From: Zea mays
Lineage: Eukaryota; Streptophyta; Magnoliopsida; Poales; Poaceae
Length of the DNA: 64,000 nucleotides
Reading direction: 5' to 3'
NCBI RefSeq assembly: GCF_902167145.1
Contig: NC_050097.1
Location: 145,725,982-145,789,981 of the forward strand
Both the position numbers and the translations under genes were made by a program. Below are positions 20,675-31,129 of the stretch, in pieces. The stretch's first letter is position 1. Every line of letters starts with the position of its first letter. Below the pieces are notes generated by a model. That model saw only the letters and a list, made by a program, of their open reading frames with translations. It was not told the origin of the DNA and did not search any database.

Positions 20675-21444
20675 TGACACGTAGATTGACATTAACAATT
20701 ATGGGAAGAGAATTTGGAGCTACTGCTATAATATTAGAGGCAAGCAATATAGATCTGATCCTTGGTATGTCATGGTTGAGAAAGGCAAAGGCCACTATAG
20801 CATGTGGTAGGGGTACCGTAGAACTCACTAGCCCTAAAGGAGAAAGATTTCAAGTTCAAATTGTAGTAACCACCTCTTCCAAACGGGCTATATACTTTAT
20901 ACCTGAAGAGTTTGTTGGTGACAACATCCGTGTGGTTAGGGATTTTCCGGATGTCTTTCCAGAGGAGATACCAGGGATGCTACCAAATAGGGAAGTTGAG
21001 TTTGTCATTGATCTCTTACCTAGGACTACTCCTATTTCTAAGCGACCATACAGGTTGTCTGTAGAAGAAATAAAGGAACTTAAGAAGCAGCAAACAGAGT
21101 TACAAGTAGGGTGGGTACATTCGTCCGAGTTCCTCACCTTGGGGAGCGCTGGTTCTGTTTGTAAAGAAGAAGGATGGATCACAACGGATGTGTGTGGATT
21201 ATAGATCTCTTAATGATGTTACTGTGAAGAACTAGTATCCATTACCCCGTATTGAGGATTTATTTGATCAGATGAGAGGTGCTAGGGTATTCTCGAAGAT
21301 TGATCTCCGGTCGGGATGCCATCAAATGAAGATTAGACCTTCGGATATTCCTAAGACAGCTTTCTCAACCCGATATGGATTATATGAGTTCACTGTTATG
21401 TCGTTTGGATTAACCAATGCACTAGCTTATTTTATGAATTTGAT

Positions 21445-21452
21445 GAATAAGG
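21445..21452 (+). repeat. 8-bp target duplication of the hAT element, left (GAATAAGG)
   Basis: GAATAAGG here recurs at 22378-22385. A one-base shift (AATAAGGT) fits equally. Eight-base duplications are typical of hAT transposases. Confidence 0.85.
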
Positions 21453-22377
21453 TAGATCTGGGCATAAAACCCGGGCCCGAAGCCCAAAACCCAAAATACC
21501 CGAACCCGTACCCATTTAGCCCAAAGCCCGGTACTCAAATTATTTATGCGGGTAATGAAATTGAAAACCCGAATTTAGTTCGGGCCTAATCGGGTAACGG
21601 GTCGCGGTACCCGAAGTACCCATAATACCCGAAGTTAATTTTGTTGTGCGTCTTGTAGCTTTTCTATAGGCTTTCAGCCAAAAGAAGTCTAGTTGCCAAG
21701 CCCACTAATGCCCCACCCTGGAGCCACGCAGCCACTACCCATGAACATCCAGGCTCCAAACATCACCCAAACTAGCCCACGCGCAGCACCCAAACTAGCC
21801 AGGCCGCCCACTGTCCCAGCTCCCAACCAAGCACCAGGCGCTCCTAGGGCTAGGAACCCTAGCCGCCGCAGCGCCGTCGATAGCCGGTCTCCAACGCTCC
21901 TCGGCTCCGATGGTTGATGCTTCCTCCGCTCTCGTCCTCGTTCGACACTCCGACTGACCGCCGGTGTGGATCGTGCTGTGCTAATGCCTCCTCTCCTTCA
22001 TTCATCTGCCATGGTCCTTGACCAGCTAGAAGTTCCCCGTGCTCCTTCATTCATCTGCCATGGTCCTTGACTAGCTAGAAGTTCCCTGTGCCTCCTCTCC
22101 TTCATTCATCTGTCGTTTGGTGCCTCCTCCCCACTCCTCCAGTCATCCAGTACAACGACGAAACAGGAGCAACATCACCAAGGTCCTTGACTAGCTAGAA
22201 GTTCCAAACCGGGTACAATGGGCTACCCATACCCGAACCCGAAAATTTCGGGTACCCAATATATCGGGTATAGAGTATAGTAAACCTGTTTTCGGGTATA
22301 GTTTCTAGATACCCGAAATTTTAAAAGCCCAAAAAACCCGACCCGAATTTTCGGGCTAACCCGAATGCCCACAGCTA
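21453..22377. mobile_element. Non-autonomous hAT element, 925 bp
   Basis: The ends are TAGATCTGGGCAT and, inverted, TAGCTGTGGGCAT (two mismatches), flanked by an 8-bp duplication. Subterminal parts are full of CCCGAA/GGGTTC-type motifs in both orientations (21480-21620, 22210-22370). No transposase frame is present. The middle (21690-22200) is GC-rich and holds a local duplication of about 50 bp (CCTTCATTCATCTGCCATGG ... AGCTAGAAGTTCC) at about 21990-22110. It lies inside element C's RT. Confidence 0.85.
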
Positions 22378-24795
22378 GAATAAGGTGTTTATGGAGTATT
22401 TGGACAGATTCGTCGTGGTGTTCATTGATGATATTCTTATCTATTCTAAGAGTGAAAAAGATCATGAAGAACATCTAAGGTTGGTGCTACAGAAGCTATG
22501 AGATAATCAACTCTACGCCAAGTTTAGCAAATGCGAGTTTTGGATTGACAAGGTGCCATTCCTTGGACATATCATTTCTAATGGAGGAATAGCAGTGAAT
22601 CCTGCTAAGGTCAAGGAGATAATGGAGCGGAGAGTGCCTACTACAGTTACTGAGATTCAAAGTTTCTTAGGACTTGCAGGATATTATCGGAGATTTATTG
22701 AAGGATTCCCTAAGATTGCCAAGCCTATGACCTCGCTTCTGGAGAAAGGAAGAGAATTTAAGTGGGATGAGAAATGCCAAGAAAGCTTTGATCAGTTGAA
22801 GAAGAGATTGATGTCACCACCAATGTTGGTTATGCCAGATTTACAGAAGGGATTTTACATTTATTATGACGCATGTAGCCAAGGCTTAGGATGTGTGCTC
22901 ATGCAAGAAGGACATGTGATTGCCTACGCGTCTTGTCAGTTGCGGAAACATGAGTTGAACTACCCCACTCATGACTTGGAATTGGCAGCCGTTGTGCACG
23001 CGCTTAAGATTTGGAGACATTATATTATGGGAACCAAGTGTCAATTATACATGGATCATAAGAGTTTGAAGTATATATTCACTCAGAAGGATCTCAACCT
23101 TAGGCAACGTCATTGGTTGGAGCTTATTAAGGATTATGATTTGGAGATTCACTATCACCCGGGCAAGGCGAATTTGGTTGCAGATGCCTTGAGTCGGAAG
23201 GAGCACATTCACTCCGCTATTGTTGTCCAGCTACCTGATGAATTAGCAAAAGATTTTAAGAGACTCAACCTAGGAATTGTTACTCATATGGAAGGAGTCA
23301 CCATCGAATTAGAACCTACCTTGGAGCAAGAAATTCGTAAAGGCCAAGTGGGTGATGCTAAAATTCAAGAGATTAAGAATCTGATTACAGAAGGTAGAGT
23401 TCTGGAATTCACGGAGGATGAGTAGGGTACTATATGGTTCAAGGATCGGATATGTGTTCCGAAGATTGATAGCCTTCGTGAGACTATATTGAAAGAAGCC
23501 CATGATTCTGATTACTCTATCCACCCTGGTAGCACTAAGATGTATCAGGATTTGAAGCAGAAGTATTGGTGGTATGGACTGAAAAGAGATGTTGCTGCAC
23601 ATGTGGCTAAGTGTGATGTGTGTCAAAGAGTTAAGGCCGAACATCAAAGACCAGCTGGACTATTGAACTCGCTTAAGATTCCCGAGTGGAAATGTGAAGA
23701 AATTGGTATGGATTTTATTGTTGGACTACCCTGCACTCCTGCTGGGTATGACTCTATTTGGGTGATTGTGGACAGATTGACAAAAGTGGCTCATTTCATA
23801 CCAGTGAGAACTAACTACACGGGAGCCAAGTTAGCTGAATTGTATATGACTCGAATAGTTTGTCTACATGGGGTGCCTAAGAAGATCGTATCTGATCGAG
23901 GATCACAGTTTACTTCTCGGTTTTGGAAGAAGTTGCATGAGAGCTTGGATACAAAGTTGAATTTTAGTTCAGCCTACCATCCTCAGACTGATGGGCAGAC
24001 AGAGAGGACTAACCAAGTACTGGAGGATATGTTAAGAGCTTGTGCTCTTAAACATGGTGGAAGTTGGGATAAGAGCTTACCATATGCAGAGTTCTCTTAT
24101 AATAATAGCTACCAGGCCAGTTTGAAGATGTCACCGTTTTAGGCTTTATATGGCAGGAAATGCAGGACTCCTCTATATTGGGATCAGACTGGAGAAAGAC
24201 AATTCTTTGGGCCTGAACTTATACAAGAGGCAGAAGAACAAGTGCGAATGATAAGAGAGAATTTGAGAATTGCACAATCAAGACAGAAGAGCTATGCTGA
24301 TACCAGAAGAAGACTACTGGAGTTTAAGGAGGGTGATCACGTGTATCTGAAGGTGTCACCGATCCGGGGTATGAGGAGATTTAAAGTTAAAGGAAAATTA
24401 TCCACTCGCTTCATTGGACCTTTCTTGATTTTAAAGCGAGTGGGTGAAGTTGCATATCAACTAGAACTACCCGATCATCTGGCAGATGTACATGATGTAT
24501 TCCACATGTCACAACTGAAGAAGTGCCTCAGGGTACCTGAGGAGCAGCTACCGATGGAGGATCTTAGTGTTCAAGATGACCTGACTTATGCTGAGTACCC
24601 TATCAAGATTCTTGACACTTTGACTCGAGTTACAAGAAATAAGGTGATAAAGATGTGTAAAGTGCAATGGAGTCACCACGGAAAAGATGAAGCTACTTGG
24701 GAGAAAGAAGAAGAGCTTCGCATAGATTTTCCCCATCTTTTTCCTAGTACATCCTGAATCTCGAGGGCGAGTTTCTTGTTAAGGGGGGTAGGATT

Positions 24796-27700
24796 TGTAA
24801 TACTCAAAAGTGTAATAAAAGAGGATAGAGATAATCTCAATAGTTTGTGGCCTCTACTATTCATTACATGTGATCAACACTATTTAAAAGTGGATAATTA
24901 GAACCAAGAACACATAAATAACCTGTGCATCATGCTGGATCTTACTTTGTGTGCATTTTGTGATGATATAAAAAATATAGTAAACAAAAAATAATAATAA
25001 TTATGTTAATACCCCAATGGGAAATTAAATCCTAAAAGAAATTCTAGAGTTTGGAAAAGAAGAAAGGAAATTCTAGAATTGAAACCAAAAAGAGAAAAGA
25101 TATAAAAATAATATATATAATAATATATCTTCAAAGTAGTACTATTTATGTCGCAATATCATCTGAGAATAATTGGTCACAAGAGTTTGAATTAGATTTG
25201 AATACAACTTGAATTTGAAAAGAGAGAGAAAAGAAAATAGAAAAGAAAAAGGAAAGAGAATAGAAACTTGCGCCTGGGCTGAATTAGCTGCTCGGCCCAG
25301 TGCACCCTTAAGCCTGCGCGGCCCATGCGTGAAGTGGGGCGCTGACGGATGGGCCATCGTGGTCAGGGGAGCGCTACTGGGCGGAGTCCACAGGACTGTC
25401 TCACGCCGCGCCATCGGCCCATGACCGGTGGGGCCGGCAGGTCAGGACTCCTCCGCAGGAAGCGCGCGCACGTTTCAGCTCCCTATCCGCGCAGCGCCAT
25501 TGTCGGGCGATTGAAAATGGCTGGCGGTCTGTGTGGAGTCGGCAGGCGGGGCTCCCTGCATCCGTAAATTGAGGTGGGCCTCTGTAGCCTGCGCGTTTGC
25601 CTCGCCTAGGATCCGCCCCATCGACAAGCGCCACCGCCGCCACCTAGGGAGCGTGAGCCGGGCAGCCACCATGTCGGGATCTCGGGCAGCCGTCTCCCAA
25701 ACCTCGTCTGCGGTCTGGGTAGCACCTGGGCGCGCCTGGGAATCAAGGTGGTGCTTGCACGCGTACAGGGGAGACCACAGTGCTGCGAAACTCTCACCGG
25801 CGCCGCACGGTGTTGAGAAGCGGGCTCTGGATCTGCGCGTCGACCTCGCCTTCGTCTGGTTGGCGGTAAGAGCCGGTTCCTCCTCTATAGCGTGACAGGT
25901 GGCGTGAAAGGTTTTGGTTAGGCGTGGGCTGGGTGCGGCTTAGGTTGTTCACCATCACGGTAGCGAGCTCGCCTTCGGCTGGTGGGCTCGGTCACCCGCG
26001 CGTCACGGTGAGGAAGAAGGACTAGCGCCGTTGGATCGTTTCCCTGCGGCTAGGATTAGATCTTGTGGCCTCCGATCAGCCTAATCAATCGCAGCCATTG
26101 ATCAATGATCGTGCGGCCGGGGTGGGAAAGAATAGGTAGTGTGCCGCGGATCGTAGGATTGGGATCCGACATTTGACGTCGATCTCAGGTTCATGTGTAT
26201 CTCGGTCTAATCTAGACCGACGGTTGCGGATCTAACGACTGAAAGCACTGCATACCCCTTCGTGGGCTGTGTTTTGCAAATGAGTCCTCAGTCTTTTTGG
26301 TAATAAACCCGCAGTCCTGCGCGGGTTGAGTTTGAGTCACAAGAATTTTTGTAGATTAACCCCTATTGTCTCTGGAATTCGAGGAGCAGTCCAGACAGCA
26401 AATAAAACCAAAGAAATTCCTTATAAATTCATTTTTAATACAAAAACAATGGTAGAAACTTGTATAAATCATATAAAATTCATATTAAATCCTTTTTAAC
26501 CCATTCCAGTTCATGTAATTTTGTAATATTATTCTCTATCAAATAGTACCACTGTTTTTACATGAAAGACACTAAAATTTATTTCTCACTTAACCCTATA
26601 TTAAATACATAAAACCTTTGGAAATTCATAACTTAAAATCTATAACTCCAAATTTAATGATTCCAGTTCCTATGATCTCATTTTAATGTCTAGATTATTA
26701 TTGTGTATTTTGCTTATATGTTTGGTGTGATGTTAATTTTTGCTATACCATGTATGTATTGTGTTGATGCGAGTAGACGAGCAAGTCACTGAGGATCCTG
26801 GGGTTCAGCTGGTAGAGACTGCTGAGCAGGAGCTCGTTGAAGGCAAGTTGTGCCCTTGATCACTTCTTTTACCCATTCATGTTCTTATTAATCATAATGA
26901 TCTGTATAGGTTAATTTTGCTAGGACCCAATAGGTTACCCTAGATTTGACTATCTTTATACCTTGTTTCACCACTGATTTTACTACTAAATTTTTGGGTA
27001 GTACATGCTATTGCTTTATGTGGATTTGGGTATAGAGATATTTATTACTCATGATTACACTTTTTATTATCTGTTCATTGTTTACTGTTCATGATAAGAT
27101 CATTATGTTAATGGGAACATGGAGAACCACCCGGGAAAACAGTGCTACCACAAGGGTTTAATGGGACGCCCTTGGCTGATTAACTAGGAAAGCTAGTGGA
27201 TGACTACCTTACCCGAAAGGGGCAAGGGCAGTAGGGGAGTGGTCAGTGTAGGGAGGTCCTTGGGTTGATTTTGCTGCGATGGCGGTCAGGCGAGGGATTC
27301 ATTGCACTGGAGCTTCCTATAAACTGTAGCGGGTTTTCTGAAGCTAGTGAAACTTTGTAAAGGCCTCGTAGTGGTACCCTGCCTTGCTTCCTTGGTAGAG
27401 GTGTATAGGGTTTGATCAACTCCGTGGCAAATGGGTAACACGACTTGTGGGTAAAGATGCGCAACCTCTACAGAGTGTAAAACTGGTATACTAGCCGTGC
27501 TCATGGTCATGAGCGGCTCGGACACTCACATGATTAATTTATGGAAATTAAACTTAATTTGTCATTTTATTGCATCTGGGATTATTTTATTATTACTTTT
27601 ATTTATTATTACTATGGTTTGGTATTTACTTACACTTAGCAACTGCTAATAAAATTTTGACCAACTTATAAAAGCAATGCTCAGCTTCAGCCTTTATTTC

Positions 27701-28090
27701 ATTGATCAACCTTACACTTCATGAACTCCCACCTATGGTGAGTTCATGCACATTATTCCCCACAACTTGTTGAGCGATGAACATGTGTGAGCTCACTCTT
27801 GCTGTCTCACACCCCCCACAGAAGAAGAATAGGTGGTCGAAGAGGAGCCGCCTAACACTGAGGCTTTTGACTTGATCTAGGTGGCGTCTCCCAGTCAGCT
27901 TTGTGGCGCCAGGGAATAATATTTAAGTTCACTTTATTTTATCATTTATTTTTGTAAGACTTCCGCTATGTAATAAGTACATTTATGATATTTGTGACAT
28001 TTATCTCTATACACTGTTATTATATATGTTGTCTTCTTTGGCGCATGTATGAGATGCACCCGACTTTGTTCCTTAAAACCGAGTGTGACA
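24796..28090 (+). repeat. Element C 3' LTR
   Basis: TGTAATACTC follows the purine tract AAGGGGGGTAGG; the end GAGTGTGACA resembles the LTR end of element D. It has an AT-rich start, a GC-rich leader (25260-25900) closing with a donor-like GGCG|GTAAGAG at 25865/25866, an AT-rich middle with no genes, and two short open segments at about 26770-26842 and 27822-27880. A TATA-like TATAAAAA is at 25099. Confidence 0.8.
26770..27880 (+). pseudogene. Spliced LTR-embedded small ORF of element C
   Basis: The first open segment (26770-26842) reads an acidic peptide containing VDEQVTEDPGVQLVETAEQE and ends GAAG|GCAAGT, a GC-type donor in phase 1. The acceptor CCCCCACAG|AAG at 27821/27822 restores the frame. 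The second segment reads E-E-E, then a TAG at 27830-27832, then VVEEEPPNTEAFDLI and TAG at 27878-27880. A C-to-T change of CAG would explain the first stop. Intron phase, donor context and acidic C-terminus match those of elements B and D. Confidence 0.4.
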
Positions 28091-29413
28091 CTAAATCACC
28101 AAGAACACCTCGATTTCCCCTCGGGTTTTGCCGTCGTCGTAGACAGAAAGGCTCCGGGCCGGAATTGTGCAATTGATGGTCAGATTAGAGTCGCCAGGGG
28201 TAGAAATAGGTGTTGACCAAGTTAGGACATCAGTCGTTGCGTATCCTGGCCGGTCGCCGTCGGGGACCTGGGTCTACGAAGAAACAGAAGTGCAGGGGCT
28301 TATGTGTGAATGTCAATGTGACAGATGAATAGTGTTTAGGGACTTTTAATCAGTTATTCGAATAGCCGGGGTCCTCTGTGCAAAGCCACGCGTGCGGGGG
28401 CGTTTCCCCGTTCATGGGCCGGCTCAGGCTGGTTTGAGCCTGTAACTATTTATTCCTTTCTTTTTTCTTTTTCTGCCAGACTTAGGAAATTTATAGGAAA
28501 TTCTAGAAAAATGATAAAATCATGAGACCAATTTTACTAGACTCCTAAATTCGTCTAGTATTTAATAAATATAGTTCTAAGATTTTTAGTCCCAACCATG
28601 AATTATTTAGCAATTAATAGTGCCTAAATCTAGTCTTTTAGAATTTTAGAATTAAATTGGTAACTCCAAAAATCATAAAACTTTTTGGGTAAGCTTAATA
28701 TCATAGTCAAAGCCCTTGGGTAACGTTTGGTATGTTTTGGACATTGTTTGATCCCAAAACCCCAAAATTTGACTTTTAAGAATCAGGTAATAACTTAACC
28801 TGATCATAAAATTTGACTTTTAAGGATCCACTATTAGTAAGCATTTCTGCAAACAGAGTCTTTGATTCTTGATCAGGCTATACCTTGATTCCCTCAAGCC
28901 AGCATATCCTTGAGAGTCTTTTCCTTTGTCGGGTAAGACTTGCGAAAGTACACTCCGTACTTTGGGTTTTCGAACCCATGTTGTAGGTGAGGAAACAGCG
29001 GTGTTTTTCTGTTTCTGTTCAAAGGTGGTACCAAAGAAGGAGCCAGATCAGTGATCGCGTAGGCGGGAGGATGTTTGCCTCCCATTTTAAAAACAATGAA
29101 CTTTTTTGTGGGAGGGTGTTTTGCCTCCATGGTTTGTAATAATACTTTATGCACTCTTAACACCCGTATTGTAATATACTCTCTCTCCATATATTTTATG
29201 AATGTAAATTAAGTTATTGTAATCTGCTTCCACTTAATCTTTCCTCCGATGTGGTGTAATATTTGCATGATGGGTAAAACGCTCTTGGGCGATGTAAGGA
29301 AGATACAGAGGACCGAACTTGTCGAGTGATTATGCACATCTATAGGATTGTCCGAGGTCCTTAGGACAAGGATAACTATAGGTGGGCCTAATACCTTGGG
29401 AGGTTTCGTGACA
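28091..29413 (+). repeat. LTR-like remnant, possibly the rest of element A's 3' LTR
   Basis: It contains no gene. A mixed GC-rich then AT-rich stretch ends CGTGACA at 29413, a plausible LTR end. Position directly after C's LTR suggests that C interrupted A's LTR and that this is its continuation, but without A's 5' LTR the identity cannot be confirmed. Confidence 0.35.
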
Positions 29414-29732
29414 ATTATGACTACTACTGTGAGTTATTATTGGTGAAAATATGCGTAAGTGACTATGACACTAGTTTTATCTAGTAAAATATAGATAAAC
29501 ATATATTAACAATCTTTATGCAAAATAATTGCTAATTATTTATTACTAATAATAGACTTTTGAGTTTTATCCCTTTTATTTCTAAATAGAATTTATGCGT
29601 ATAGCTAAAAATCGTTTATTTATAATTCTTCTAACATTAATATCCTAAGAATTAATTATAAATTACTAATCGGACCTTTAATAACATAATCATGGTTATT
29701 ATGATATAAATAAGTATTTTACTAATTCTAAG

Positions 29733-31004
29733 TAATTAAGTGCTATACTTATGAATACCTTTATCATGGCTAGTAAAATCTATATTTTCATCTGGCCGAG
29801 AATACATGTCCTAGTATTTCTTCTACTTTCTTATATCAATAAAATTATACTTAAAACACTACCAACAATTATCGTTCATGTGCTAAAGCAAGATCAATCG
29901 TAATCGTCTCTAGTATAAAAATCACCAAGTTAGTGACTAGTGACGTAATTTATTTTTGAAATATAAATACACGTGTCAAAATATTGTTGTGAGGCTTGTT
30001 TACGATTACACGTATACGTCGGAGTCTCTTTTCGGTAATTTCTAAACTGAAAATCTTGGAATTAATTTAATTTACAAAACCAGGGACTAAAACGTAAAAT
30101 GTGCTTCTTCTACCTTGAGCTAGAGCTCAAGAGCGGGGATGGAGATCGACAGGGAGGGAGTTCGGTCGGGCAGGGGAGCAGGGGCTCGGTCGTGGGGCAC
30201 AGATGGGGGAACGGGCGCGGACGGACGACGAACGACGGCGTGGGGCACGGTCGACGGTGAGCTCGGGAATGGGGAGAGCGCGAGAGAGAGAGAGAAAGCT
30301 CGGGGAAGGAGAGAGGGAAGGGGCTCGACCTTTTATAAAGAGAGGGGAGGAGAGGGAGAGTCGCCGAGGGGAGGGAGAGCGGCCGGCCATCAATGGCGGC
30401 ATTTTGGAGAGAACGTGGGGGAGGAGGGAGAGAGAGGGTCACGACGGTTGCCGGTGCGGGATCCGAACGGGCGCGGTCGGGGTCGGGCGCGGACGCTGAG
30501 GACGTGGGGCGCGCGGGGTGCGCGGGCGCGGCGCGGGGCGCGCAGGCGCCTGGCGACGGTGGCGGCTGTAAGGAAGGAGGGAGGGAGAGAGGAGGGTGGC
30601 CCGGTTGGGACCCACCTGTAAGGGAGAGAGGGGAGGGGTGAGGGGCGCGTGCTTGGGCCCCTAATGGGCCGGTTTCGGCCGATTAGGTTTCTAGGGTTTT
30701 CATTTTTTCATTTTTTTCTTTTCTTTCCTATTTAAAAATATATTTTTAAATAATTCAAAAATCATAATAATTATACCTAAATTATTTATAACTAAAATAT
30801 TTATTTTTGGACAAATATTTCTATATTAATTACTTGGATTTTCAATATAAAGAAATTCTACTAAACATCCAAAAATAAAATATGAGTAAACAAAATTACT
30901 TTAAATGCAAATAAAAATCAAATACTTGAAAAAAATTCATTACCATATTTACCATTAATAAACTAAATGCATTATTTTTAGTTGATGGTTTTTATATTGT
31001 TACA
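29733..31004 (-). repeat. Element D 3' LTR, truncated
   Basis: It aligns with 38308-39626: AT-rich U3, purine-rich leader (30130-30640), and TATA box (TTTATAAAA on the minus strand) at 30331-30340. The outer part, including the LTR end TGTGACA and the small spliced ORF, is absent. Confidence 0.8.
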
Positions 31005-31038
31005 AATCTACCCCCCTTAAAAGAATCTCGTCCTCGAG
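31005..31038 (-). other. Element D polypurine tract and upstream inverted repeat
   Basis: On the minus strand CTCGAGGACGAG (31038-31027) is followed by TTAAGGGGGGTAGATT and the LTR start. Confidence 0.75.
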
Positions 31039-31129
31039 ATTAAGGAACTTCTGAGAATAACTGGGGAAATTGTGCTCTGAGTTCATCTTCTCTTTCCCAA
31101 GTGGCCTCATCTTCCGGATGATGACTCCA

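Larger units (their letters stand above)
20675..24757 (+). pseudogene. pol: Element C Pol: protease (partial), RT, RNase H, integrase, chromodomain
   Basis: The protease tail (SNIDLILGMSWLRKAKA) is followed by RT with [18 protein letters not shown] frameshift near 21115 is followed by [17 protein letters not shown] and a TAG at 21232-21234. RT is split at 21445-22385 by a hAT element between FMNLMNK and VFMEYLD. The catalytic FIDD lies just after the insertion (near 22420). TGA near 22500. RNase H ([21 protein letters not shown] where relatives have YCD) and DALSRK follow. TAG near 23423. Integrase has [22 protein letters not shown] and IVSDRGSQFTSRFW, with a TAG at 24140-24142. The chromodomain (KVQWSHHGKDEATWEKEEE) ends at 24757. 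Apart from these few breaks the frame is well kept. Confidence 0.88.
20675..28090 (+). mobile_element. Element C: 5'-truncated chromovirus with 3' LTR
   Basis: It starts abruptly inside the protease, lacks 5' LTR, PBS and gag, and continues through Pol to a PPT (24779-24792) and a 3.3-kb 3' LTR ending GAGTGTGACA at 28090. It carries a hAT insertion in RT. The missing 5' half implies a deletion during or after insertion into A's LTR, so no target duplication can be checked. Confidence 0.8.

Noticed and set aside
30127..30641. Several overlapping frames in the purine-rich leader of D's LTRs (also 38707-39282)
   Set aside because: Low-complexity G/A or C/T sequence, open in several frames and both strands, with no agreement between the two LTRs.
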